Assembly (NCBI GenBank): GCA_016871915.1 | Contig: VHBP01000005.1 | Location: forward strand, 1 to 64,000 | Direction of reading: 5' to 3' | Length of the DNA stretch: 64,000 bases | From: Gemmatimonadota bacterium | GTDB lineage: Bacteria > Gemmatimonadota > Gemmatimonadetes > Gemmatimonadales > Gemmatimonadaceae | Shown: piece after piece, positions 45,188 through 55,086 of the stretch | Layout of the letters: the number at the start of each line of letters is the position of its first letter | Position numbering within the stretch: position 1 is the stretch's first letter | Position numbers and translations under genes: made by a program | Notes under the pieces: model-generated | The model's input: only the letters and a program-made list of their open reading frames with translations | The model's database searches: none | Told to the model about the DNA's origin: nothing

Positions 45188-46387
45188 ATGTCGCGGCTCA
45201 CCTTCCGCACCGCTGGCGAGTCCCACGGCCCGGCCGTGCTCGCCCTCGTCGAGGGTGTGCCAGCCGGGCTCCCGCTTCTGATCGACTCGATCGATCGCGA
45301 GCTCGCGCGTCGCCAGCAGGGCTATGGCCGAGGGCGACGCATGCAGATCGAGCGGGATCGCGGTGAGTTCCTCTCGGGGGTGCGCGCCGGCGAGACGCTG
45401 GGCTCACCGATCGCGATCCTCGTGCGCAACGACGATTGGGCGAACTGGGAGGCGATCATGGATCCCGCCCCGCGCGCGGACGACACCACCGGGGGAGGTC
45501 GCGCGCGGCAGGTGACGCGCGTCCGCCCGGGCCACGCCGATCTCACCGGGCTCCTCAAGTACGATCGCGCCGATGCGCGCGATATCCTCGAGCGCGCGTC
45601 CGCACGCGAGACGGTCGCCCGCGTCGCAGCGGGTGCCGTCGCGCGACGGCTGCTGGCGGCGTGTGAGATCACGATCGGGAGTCACCTCGTGCACCTCGGC
45701 GGAATCGATGCGGCGCCACCAGCGGCATGGCCCGTCGATCTCAACGTCGCCACTGATGCCTCACCGATCCGCTGCATGGATCGTGACGCCGAAGAGCGGA
45801 TGCTCGCGGCGATCGATGCGGCGAAGGATGCGGGCGACACCCTCGGGGGGATCTGCGAGGTGGTCGTGACCGGGCTCCCCATCGGCTTGGGCTCGCACGT
45901 GGCGTGGGATCGCAAACTCGATGGGCGCCTCGCGCAGGCGCTCTGTTCGATCCCCGCGGTGAAGGGGGTGGAGATGGGGCTCGGATTCGAGGCGGCCCGT
46001 CGCCGCGGCTCCGCGGTGCACGACGCCATCGTCCCCGACGCCGGCGCGACACGCCGCGGACATGTACGACGTGCGACCAACCACGCCGGTGGGCTCGAAG
46101 GGGGGATGACGACCGGCGAGCCCCTGGTCCTCCGGGTGGCGATGAAGCCGATCTCGACCCTCATGCGCCCACTCGCGACGATCGACACCGCCACGGGGAC
46201 CCCCGCCGAGGCGTCGGTCGAGCGAAGCGATGTCACCGCGGTCCCTGCGATGGGCGTGATCGCGGAGGCGATGACCGCGCTCGTCCTCGCCGATGCGCTC
46301 GTGGAGAAGTTCGGCAGCGACTCGCTCGGCGAGCTCCAGCGGAACCTCGCCTCGTATCTGGCGCGTGTCGACGAACGTCGGGGCTGA
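45188..46387 (+). CDS. aroC: Chorismate synthase
   Basis: 399 aa. Final shikimate-pathway step, EPSP to chorismate, needing reduced FMN. Signatures: FRTAGESHGPAVLALVEGVP, QGYGRGRRMQIERD, RPGHADLTGLLKY and RATNHAGGLEGGMTTGEP. The shikimate kinase gene overlaps its 3' end, so two pathway steps are co-expressed. Confidence 0.96.
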   Translation: MSRLTFRTAGESHGPAVLALVEGVPAGLPLLIDSIDRELARRQQGYGRGRRMQIERDRGEFLSGVRAGETLGSPIAILVRNDDWANWEAIMDPAPRADDTTGGGRARQVTRVRPGHADLTGLLKYDRADARDILERASARETVARVAAGAVARRLLAACEITIGSHLVHLGGIDAAPPAAWPVDLNVATDASPIRCMDRDAEERMLAAIDAAKDAGDTLGGICEVVVTGLPIGLGSHVAWDRKLDGRLAQALCSIPAVKGVEMGLGFEAARRRGSAVHDAIVPDAGATRRGHVRRATNHAGGLEGGMTTGEPLVLRVAMKPISTLMRPLATIDTATGTPAEASVERSDVTAVPAMGVIAEAMTALVLADALVEKFGSDSLGELQRNLASYLARVDERRG

Positions 46388-46940
46388 TCCCCACGCAGGC
46401 ACCTCGCCGAGGGCGCCACGATCGATCGTCCTAGTGGGGTTGCCCGGCGCGGGAAAGAGCACGGTCGGAGCCCTGGTCGCGGAGCGGCTTGGCTGGCCCT
46501 GTATCGATGTCGATCGGGAGATCGAGCGGGCCGCCGGCCGGACGATCCGCGCGCTGTTCGCCGAGTCGGGGGAAGCGACGTTCCGCGCCCGGGAGCGCCG
46601 GCTGACCGCCGAATTGGCGCCTCCTGAAGGCCCTCCCGTGGTTCTCGTCCCAGGCGGGGGATGGATCGAGGATCCGGACCATCGGGCCCGATTCGGGGTA
46701 TCGCTGCAGGCGTTCTATCTGGCGGTTTCCCCCGTGGTCGCGGTCCGCCGGATGGGAGCGACCGTCGCCGACCGGCCCCTGTTGCAGGGGGCGGATCCAG
46801 CAGAATCGGTCCAACGTCTCCTGCGGCATCGTGAAGACCTCTATCTGCAATCAAATCATGTGGTTAGCACCGATTCGATGGGGGCGGACGAGGTGGCCGC
46901 TCTTATAGTTGCGCTTGCATTGGGACAGCGACCGGACTAG
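46365..46940 (+). CDS. aroK: Shikimate kinase
   Basis: 191 aa. Phosphorylates shikimate with ATP. P-loop GLPGAGKST at 25-33, DVDREIERAAGRTI for shikimate and Mg binding, VLVPGGGW and the lid region around RPLLQG. GTG 46365 lies 23 bases inside the end of aroC. A later start would approach the P-loop, so this one is kept. Confidence 0.9.
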   Translation: MSTNVGADPHAGTSPRAPRSIVLVGLPGAGKSTVGALVAERLGWPCIDVDREIERAAGRTIRALFAESGEATFRARERRLTAELAPPEGPPVVLVPGGGWIEDPDHRARFGVSLQAFYLAVSPVVAVRRMGATVADRPLLQGADPAESVQRLLRHREDLYLQSNHVVSTDSMGADEVAALIVALALGQRPD

Positions 46941-46953
46941 GATAGCCCACCTT

Positions 46954-49401
46954 ATGGCGACCACCAAGAAGAAGACCGCGAAGAAGACCGCGAAGATGGC
47001 CGTGAAGAAGGCGGCGAAGTCGGCGACCAAGACCGCCGCCAAGCGGGCCAAGCGCGTCGTGGCCGAGCCGGAACTCCCGCACGACGAGGAGGCGGCCCGG
47101 GCCGCGGCGGGCAAGTCGCTGGTCATCGTGGAGTCCCCCGCCAAGGCCAAGACCATCGGGAAGTACCTTGGCTCCGGGTACGCCGTGAAGGCGACGGTGG
47201 GCCACATCCGGGACCTCCCGGTCAAGAATATCGGGATCGACATCGAGCACGGCTTCGCCCCGCAGTATGTGACGATCCCCGGGAAGGAGAAGACCGTCGC
47301 CGAACTGAAGAGCGCGGCGAAGACGGCGAAGGAGGTCTTCATCGCGACGGACCCCGATCGCGAAGGGGAGGCGATCGCCTGGCATGTGGAGCAGCAGATC
47401 GCGGGGCGACAGGCCCCACCGATCAAGCGCGCCCTCTTCTTCGAGATCACCAAGGATGCGGTCCGCCAGGCGCTGCAGCAGGCGCGCGCGATCGACCAGA
47501 AGAAGGTCGATGCGCAGCAGGCGCGGCGCGTCCTCGACCGCCTCGTCGGCTACAAGGCGAGCCCACTCCTCTGGAAGACGGTGAAGAAGGGGCTCTCCGC
47601 CGGTCGCGTGCAGACGGTGGCGTTGCGGTTGCTCGTCGAGCGGGAGCGCGAGATCCGTGCCTTCATCCCGCGCGAGTACTGGAAGATCACCGCGCAGCTC
47701 GCCTATCAGGGGCAGACCTTCGCGGCCAAGTTGCATCACATCGACGGGGCCAAGCCAGAGATCGGGAGTGCCGGGGCGGCGCAGGCCATCGTCGCCGAGC
47801 TCGCGCAGCGGACGACCTTCGATGTCACCGACCTCAAGCAGCGCGAGCGTCGCAAGCGCCCCGAGGCGCCGTTCAAGACGAGCACCCTCCAGCAGGAGGC
47901 GGCGAAGAAGCTCGGCTTCGGCTCCAAACGCACCATGCGCCTCGCGCAGAACCTCTACGAGGGCGTGCAGCTCTCGACGGCGGAGGGCGCGGTCGGTCTC
48001 ATCACCTACATGCGCACCGACCATGTACGCGTCGCCGAGTCGGCGGCGGCTGCGGCCCGGGCGTATCTCGGCTCGCAGTTCGAGGCGTCGTACCTCGCCG
48101 ACGGGCCCCAGCTCTACACCGACGCCAAGGATGATGCGACGCAGGGTGCCCACGAGGGGATCCGCCCGACCGATCCGGCGCGCACCCCCGACTCCGTCGC
48201 GCGCTACCTGACCCCCGAGCAGCTCAAGCTCTACACGCTCGTCTGGCAGCGTTTCATGGCGTCACAGATGGCGCCGGCGATGTTCGACACGACGACGATC
48301 GACTTCGACCTCGGCCGCTATCTCTTCCGCGCCACCGGTTCGGTCGTGAAGTTCCCCGGCTTCCTCGCCCTCTATAAGGAGGCGCACGAGGAGGGGGATC
48401 ACACCGCGCTCGAGGATGCGCAGCCCCTCCCGCCGATCCCAGCGAAGGCGAAGGTCCCGGTGACGTCGGTCGACCCGTCGCAGCACTTCACCGAGCCGCC
48501 ACCGCGCTACTCCGAGGCCTCGCTGGTGAAGGAGCTCGAGAAGCGGGGAATCGGACGCCCGTCGACCTACGCCTCGATCATCTCGACGCTCACCGAGCGG
48601 CACTACGCCGATCTCGAGCAGCGCCGCTTCTTCCCCACGCCGCTCGGCGAGTCGGTGGAAAAGGTGATGGTACGCCAGTTCCCGCGGGAGTTCGACGTGG
48701 GCTTCACCGCCGAAATGGAATACGAACTCGACAAGATCGAGGACGGGGCCCTCTCGTGGGAGAAGGTGCTCGAGGCGTTTTGGAGCCCGTTCGAGCGCTC
48801 GCTCGGGTCCGTCGATACCGAGGCGCTGATCCGTGAGGCACATGACCTCGGGGCCCTCGATCAGGAGCGCTGTCCGACCTGCGGCGGGCGACTCATCCCG
48901 AAGGGTGGCTTCTTCGGTCCCTTCATCGCCTGTGAGCAGCACCCCAAGCACTGCGCCTTCACGCGACCGATCAAGAATGATCAGAAGGAGAAGCGCTTCG
49001 TCGATGTCGCCTGTCCGGAGTGCAGTGAGCGTCCGATGATCGTGCGCAAGTCGCGGAGTGGCGAATTCCTCGGCTGCACGCGCTTTCCCAAGTGCAAGGG
49101 GACGAAGTCGATGCCGACCGGGGTGAAGTGCCCCAAGGACGGCGGGGACCTCGCGGCGCGCAAGTCGAAGAAGCGCGGCAAGACCTTCTACGGCTGTGAG
49201 AACTACCCCAACTGTGACTTCGTCTGCTGGGACAAGCCGGTGCCGGAGAGCTGCCCTGAGTGCGGGAAGGTCGGCGCGGAGGCCAAGAGCAACAAGACGC
49301 GTGGGGCGTATCGGAAGTGTCTCAATGCCGACTGCCAGAACGAGTGGGATGTGCCGGAGACCGGCGCCGACGCCGCGGCCAAGGTGGCGGCGGCGGGGTG
49401 A
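46954..49401 (+). CDS. topA: DNA topoisomerase I with lysine-rich N-terminal tail
   Basis: 815 aa type IA topoisomerase relaxing negative supercoils. TOPRIM motifs VIVESPAKAKTIGKYLG and DPDREGEAIAWH; catalytic tyrosine in GLITYMRTD; KRGIGRPSTYASIISTL; then C-terminal Cys-pair zinc modules (CPTCGG, CPECSE, CPKDGG, CPECGK). The first about 45 residues are Lys/Ala-rich (KKKTAKKTAKMAVKKAAK), like histone H1-type tails, preceding the TOPRIM domain. First gene of the topA-trmFO-xer-hslVU run. Confidence 0.96.
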   Translation: MATTKKKTAKKTAKMAVKKAAKSATKTAAKRAKRVVAEPELPHDEEAARAAAGKSLVIVESPAKAKTIGKYLGSGYAVKATVGHIRDLPVKNIGIDIEHGFAPQYVTIPGKEKTVAELKSAAKTAKEVFIATDPDREGEAIAWHVEQQIAGRQAPPIKRALFFEITKDAVRQALQQARAIDQKKVDAQQARRVLDRLVGYKASPLLWKTVKKGLSAGRVQTVALRLLVEREREIRAFIPREYWKITAQLAYQGQTFAAKLHHIDGAKPEIGSAGAAQAIVAELAQRTTFDVTDLKQRERRKRPEAPFKTSTLQQEAAKKLGFGSKRTMRLAQNLYEGVQLSTAEGAVGLITYMRTDHVRVAESAAAAARAYLGSQFEASYLADGPQLYTDAKDDATQGAHEGIRPTDPARTPDSVARYLTPEQLKLYTLVWQRFMASQMAPAMFDTTTIDFDLGRYLFRATGSVVKFPGFLALYKEAHEEGDHTALEDAQPLPPIPAKAKVPVTSVDPSQHFTEPPPRYSEASLVKELEKRGIGRPSTYASIISTLTERHYADLEQRRFFPTPLGESVEKVMVRQFPREFDVGFTAEMEYELDKIEDGALSWEKVLEAFWSPFERSLGSVDTEALIREAHDLGALDQERCPTCGGRLIPKGGFFGPFIACEQHPKHCAFTRPIKNDQKEKRFVDVACPECSERPMIVRKSRSGEFLGCTRFPKCKGTKSMPTGVKCPKDGGDLAARKSKKRGKTFYGCENYPNCDFVCWDKPVPESCPECGKVGAEAKSNKTRGAYRKCLNADCQNEWDVPETGADAAAKVAAAG

Positions 49402-49405
49402 GGCG

Positions 49406-50752
49406 ATGACCGACGTCGTGACGGTGGTCGGAGGCGGCCTCGCAGGGAGCGAGGCCGCCTTTCAGTTGGCGGAGCGCGGGCATCAGGTGGTGTTGGCTGA
49501 GATGCGTCCCGTGCGCGGTACCGCCGCGCACCAGACCGATCGCCTGGCCGAGCTCGTCTGCTCGAACACCTTCAAGAGCACCGAGGTCACCAACGCGCAC
49601 GGGCTGCTGAAGGCGGAGACGCGCGCCCTCGGCTGCTTGATCCTCGAAGGGGCTGATGCGGCGCGTGTGCCGGCCGGCTCGGCCCTCGCCGTCGATCGCG
49701 ATCAGTTCAGTGCCTGTGTCGATGCGCGGGTGCGTGCGCATCCACGGATCCGCGTGGTGACGGAGGAGATTGCCACGTTGCCGTCCCCGGGGATCGTCGC
49801 GACGGGGCCGTTGACGAGCGATGCGCTAGCAGAGGCGATTCGTGCCCGATTGGGCGGGGAGGCGCTCGCGTTCTACGACGCGATCGCCCCGATCCTCGCG
49901 GTGGAGTCGATCGACGAGACGATCGCATTCCGCGCCGCGCGGTGGGACAAGGAGACGATGGTCGAGGCCGCGGACGAGGGCGGTGCCTACCTTAACTGCC
50001 CGATGGACAAGGCCGAGTACGAGGTGTTCATCGACGCGTTGACGACCGCGGATCAGTTCACCGCGCATGAGTTCGACGCGGTGCCGTACTTCGAAGGGTG
50101 CATGCCGATCGAGGAGATGGCGCGCCGCGGCCGCGATACGTTGCGTTTCGGTCCGATGAAGCCGGTGGGGCTCCGCGATCCGCGCACGGGGAAGCGTCCC
50201 TGGGCGGTGGTGCAGCTCCGACGTGAGGATCGCGCGGGGCGGATGTGGAACCTCGTTGGCTTCCAGACGCGGTTGCGCATCCCGGAGCAGCAGCGGGTGA
50301 TCCGGATGATCCCGGGGCTCGCCGGTGCGGAGTTCCTGCGCTTCGGGAGCATCCATCGGAATTCGTATCTCAATGCGCCCCGGTATCTCGCGCCGCATCT
50401 CGCGCTGCGTGAGGCGCCGACGACGCTCTTCGCCGGACAGCTGACCGGGGTCGAGGGGTATACCGAGAGCACGGCCACCGGGCTGCTCGCCGCGATCAAT
50501 CTCGATCGACTCCTGCACGGACACGCACCGGTGGTACCCCCACCGACCACGATGCTCGGGGCGCTCTACCGGTATATGCGCGAGGCCGACCCGGCACACT
50601 TCCAGCCGATGAATGCGAACTTCGGACTCTTGGAGGAGCTTCCCGATCCCCCGCGCGACAAGGCGGTGAAGCGGGAACGCTATGCCGAGCGGGCGTTACG
50701 CGACCTCGAGAGCTGGCGTCAGACCGAGGGGATCATGCCGAGGCCGATGTGA
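49406..50752 (+). CDS. trmFO: tRNA (uracil-54-C5)-methyltransferase, folate-dependent
   Basis: 448 aa FAD enzyme making ribothymidine at tRNA position 54 with methylene-THF. VVGGGLAGSEAAFQLAERG (FAD site), LVCSNTFKSTEVTNAHGLLK, YLNCPMDKAEYEVFIDAL with the functional Cys, and GVEGYTESTATGLLAAIN are diagnostic. ATG 49406 five bases after the topA stop; stop overlaps the recombinase start (GTGA). Confidence 0.96.
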   Translation: MTDVVTVVGGGLAGSEAAFQLAERGHQVVLAEMRPVRGTAAHQTDRLAELVCSNTFKSTEVTNAHGLLKAETRALGCLILEGADAARVPAGSALAVDRDQFSACVDARVRAHPRIRVVTEEIATLPSPGIVATGPLTSDALAEAIRARLGGEALAFYDAIAPILAVESIDETIAFRAARWDKETMVEAADEGGAYLNCPMDKAEYEVFIDALTTADQFTAHEFDAVPYFEGCMPIEEMARRGRDTLRFGPMKPVGLRDPRTGKRPWAVVQLRREDRAGRMWNLVGFQTRLRIPEQQRVIRMIPGLAGAEFLRFGSIHRNSYLNAPRYLAPHLALREAPTTLFAGQLTGVEGYTESTATGLLAAINLDRLLHGHAPVVPPPTTMLGALYRYMREADPAHFQPMNANFGLLEELPDPPRDKAVKRERYAERALRDLESWRQTEGIMPRPM

Positions 50753-51678
50753 GCGAGTCGAGCGACGAGACCATCGCGCAGTTCCTAATCTATCTCGCGA
50801 AGGAGCGGGATCTGTCACCGAACACGGTGGCGGCGTATGCGCGTGACCTCGAGGGGTTGCGCGCCTTCCTTTGCGGGCACCTCGGGGTCGAGAATGTGGA
50901 GTGGGGGACCGTCGACCGATTGCAGATCCGGGCCTGGCTTGCCTCGCTCGCGCGGCGGGGGCTCGCCAAGCGGACGAGCGCGCGGATGCTCTCGGCGGCG
51001 CGTAGCTTCTATCGCTTCTTGCATCGCGCCGATCTCGTCGAGGTGAATCCGGCGCGAGCGGTGGGGTCACCCAAGCTCGAGCGGCATCTGCCGGGTCATC
51101 TCGATCGGGCGCAGATCGAGACGGTGCTGACCGCGGCAGCGACGCGCGCACAGGAGGGGCGGTTCACCGATGTGCGGGATCGGGCGATCCTCGAGCTCTT
51201 CTATTCCGCCGGGCTGCGGCTGAGCGAATTGCGCGGAATCGACCGACGGGATCTCGATATGCTCGGCGGTCTCGTGAAGGTGCGTGGCAAAGGACGAAAG
51301 GAGCGGATCGTGCCCGTGGGTGGGCCGGCGCAGCAGGCGTTGCGGGAATACGAGAGCGCGCGCGAGCAGCTGATCGCCCAGGTCGGGGCGAGCGCCGATC
51401 GCTCGGCGCTCTTCCTGAGTCTGCGGGGGCGACGCATGAGCCCCAAGACCCTGCACAACGCGGTGGTCGCGCGGCTCGGTGAGGTCGATGAGGGAGCGAG
51501 ACTCAGCGCCCATGCGCTCCGGCACACCTTCGCGACGCACCTGCTCGACGGGGGAGCCGACCTTCGGGCGGTTCAGGAGCTGCTTGGGCATGCCAGCGTC
51601 TCCACCACGCAGATCTACACCCACACCTCGGTCGACCGGCTCAAGCAGGTCCACCGGAAGGCCCACCCGCGGGCCTGA
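50749..51678 (+). CDS. XerC/XerD-type tyrosine recombinase
   Basis: 309 aa, an N-terminal SAM-like core-binding domain (1-about 95) plus catalytic domain. Active-site residues appear as Arg in [13 protein letters not shown], Lys in [29 protein letters not shown] (His, Arg), [14 protein letters not shown] (His, nucleophile Tyr). In this neighbourhood (after trmFO, before hslV) Bacillus carries CodV, a XerC orthologue, so chromosome-dimer resolution is likely. Confidence 0.93.
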   Translation: MSESSDETIAQFLIYLAKERDLSPNTVAAYARDLEGLRAFLCGHLGVENVEWGTVDRLQIRAWLASLARRGLAKRTSARMLSAARSFYRFLHRADLVEVNPARAVGSPKLERHLPGHLDRAQIETVLTAAATRAQEGRFTDVRDRAILELFYSAGLRLSELRGIDRRDLDMLGGLVKVRGKGRKERIVPVGGPAQQALREYESAREQLIAQVGASADRSALFLSLRGRRMSPKTLHNAVVARLGEVDEGARLSAHALRHTFATHLLDGGADLRAVQELLGHASVSTTQIYTHTSVDRLKQVHRKAHPRA

Positions 51679-51706
51679 CCACGACACGGCCCCTTATCTT
51701 TCCCCG

Positions 51707-52251
51707 ATGACCCTCCCGACCTTCCACGCCACCACGATCCTTGCCGTCCGCCGCGGCGGCGCTGTCGCCATCGGGGGAGACGGCCAGGTGACCTTCGGCG
51801 ATACCGTCATGAAGGGGAGCGCGGTGAAGGTGCGCGCCCTCACCGGGGGAAAGGTGCTCGCCGGGTTCGCCGGCGCCGCCGCCGATGCGCTCACCCTCTT
51901 CGAGCGCTTCGAGGAGAAGCTCCAGCGGCACCCGGGGAACCTGCAGCGTGCCGCCGTCGAGCTCGCGAAGGATTGGCGGCAGGACCGTGCGCTGCGTCGT
52001 CTCGAGGCGCTCCTGATCGTCGTCGATCGCGACTATGGGATCATGCTCTCCGGCACCGGAGAGCTGATCGAGCCCGATGATGGCATCTTGGCAATCGGGT
52101 CTGGTGGCTCGTATGCCTTGGCGGCGGCCCGCGCCCTCGTGCGCGAGACCACCCTGCCGCCGGCGGAGATCGTGCGGCGCGCGCTCACGATCGCGGGAGA
52201 GATCTGCGTGTACACCAACACGCAGATCACCGTCGTCGAACCCACGGCCTG

Positions 52252-52252
<1 letters not shown>
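51707..52252 (+). CDS. hslV: ATP-dependent protease subunit HslV
   Basis: 181 aa proteasome-like peptidase of HslUV. The short N-terminal segment MTLPTFHA precedes the Thr-Thr ([20 protein letters not shown]), predicted nucleophile Thr9 after processing. [14 protein letters not shown] is a further family mark. ATG 51707; its TGA overlaps the hslU ATG by one base (TGATG). Confidence 0.94.
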
Positions 52253-53687
<1,435 letters not shown>

Positions 53688-53691
<4 letters not shown>

Positions 53692-54608
53692 CGACCGACG
53701 GCCGCGACTTCCTCGCGATCACTGATTTCTCCACCCCCGAGCTGCGGGGGCTTTTCGCGTTGGCCGACCGGATGCGGCGTGGCGAGTACCTCAAGCGCCC
53801 TCTCGAGGGGAAGGCCTTCGCGATGCTCTTCATGAAGAGCTCGACGCGGACCCGCGTCTCTTTCGAGGTGGGGGCGTGGCAGCTGGGGGCGCACCCGCTC
53901 TTCCTCACGCCGCGCGATGTGCAGCTTGGACGCGGCGAGGCGGTGGCTGATACGGCGCGTGTGCTCGATCGGATGGTCGACGGCATGATGATCCGGACCT
54001 TCGCCCATGCGGATGTCGAGGAGTACGCCCGCCACTCGCGCATCCCGGTGATCAATGGACTCACCGATCTGCAGCACCCCTGTCAGATCCTCGCCGACCT
54101 CCTCACGGTGCAGCAGCATTTCGGGCGCTTCGACGGCAAGCGGATCGCCTGGATCGGCGATGGGAACAACATGGCGAACAGCTGGTGCGACGCAGCGCTC
54201 CGCTTGGGCTTCGAGCTGCGGCTTGCCTGCCCGCCGGGGTACGACCCCGATCCGGCGATCCTCGCGCGCGCCCAAGCAAGTGGCCATGTGACGCTGCTGC
54301 GCGACCCGCGAGAGGCGGTCGAGGGTGTCGATGTGGTCACCACCGATGTCTGGGCCTCGATGGGGCAGGAGGAGGAACAGGCGATGCGGGCGGCGGCGTT
54401 CGCCTCGTATCAGGTCGACGCGGCCCTGATGGCCCGTGCCGCGAGCTCGGCGATCTTCCTCCACTGCCTCCCGGCGCATCGCGGCGAGGAGGTGAGCGCC
54501 GAGGTGATCGACGGGCCGCAGAGCCGGGTCTGGGACGAGGCGGAGAACCGGCTCCACGTCCAAAAGGCGATCATGGCCGTCCTCATGGGCGGCGAACCTC
54601 TGGAGTGA
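53688..54608 (+). CDS. argF: Ornithine carbamoyltransferase
   Basis: 306 aa. Makes citrulline from ornithine and carbamoyl phosphate in arginine synthesis. Carbamoyl-phosphate motif SSTRTR (51-56), LQHPCQILADLL, and the ornithine loop HCLPAHRGEE identify OTC; a related transcarbamylase is possible but these motifs favour OTC. Coupled to hslU. No other arginine gene is in the window, though agmatine metabolism (aguA/B) depends on arginine. Confidence 0.9.
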
Positions 54609-54612
54609 GACG

Positions 54613-55086
54613 ATGGCGGCACCACTGATCGGGAAGAAGGCCCCGGCCTTCAAGATCCAGGACGATGCGGGAGAGACGGTGACCCTCGCCTCCCTCAAGG
54701 GAGAGTGGGTCGTGCTCTTCTTCTATCCGAAGGACATGACGTCGGGGTGTACCGTGGAGGCATGTGAGTTCCGCGACGCGCTCCCGAAGTTCAAGAAGCT
54801 CGACGCCAGGGTCTTTGGCGTCTCTCCCGACTCGGTGAAGTCCCACCAGAAGTTCAAGGCGAAGGAAGGGCTCACCTACCCGCTCCTCTCTGACCCCGAG
54901 CACACGATGCTCGAGGCCTACGGCGTCTGGGTCGAGAAGTCGATGTACGGTCGAAAGTACATGGGAGTCGAGCGCACGACCGTCATCATTGACCCCGCGG
55001 GGAAGGTCGCCCAGGTCTTCACCAAGGTGACGCCCGCGGGGCACGCGGACGGGGTCACCGCATGGCTTCGCGCACACGCGGGGTGA
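54613..55086 (+). CDS. bcp: Thioredoxin-dependent peroxiredoxin (BCP/PrxQ)
   Basis: 157 aa cytoplasmic peroxidase. Peroxidatic Cys46 in FFYPKDMTSGCTVEACEFRD, with Cys51 placed as the resolving cysteine of the alpha-2 type. VERTTVIIDPAGKV carries the conserved Arg. It starts five bases after argF, and its last 32 bases overlap the 3' end of the convergent BNR-protein gene. It uses ordinary cysteine, unlike the peroxiredoxin at 5.5-6.0 kb. Confidence 0.94.
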   Translation: MAAPLIGKKAPAFKIQDDAGETVTLASLKGEWVVLFFYPKDMTSGCTVEACEFRDALPKFKKLDARVFGVSPDSVKSHQKFKAKEGLTYPLLSDPEHTMLEAYGVWVEKSMYGRKYMGVERTTVIIDPAGKVAQVFTKVTPAGHADGVTAWLRAHAG

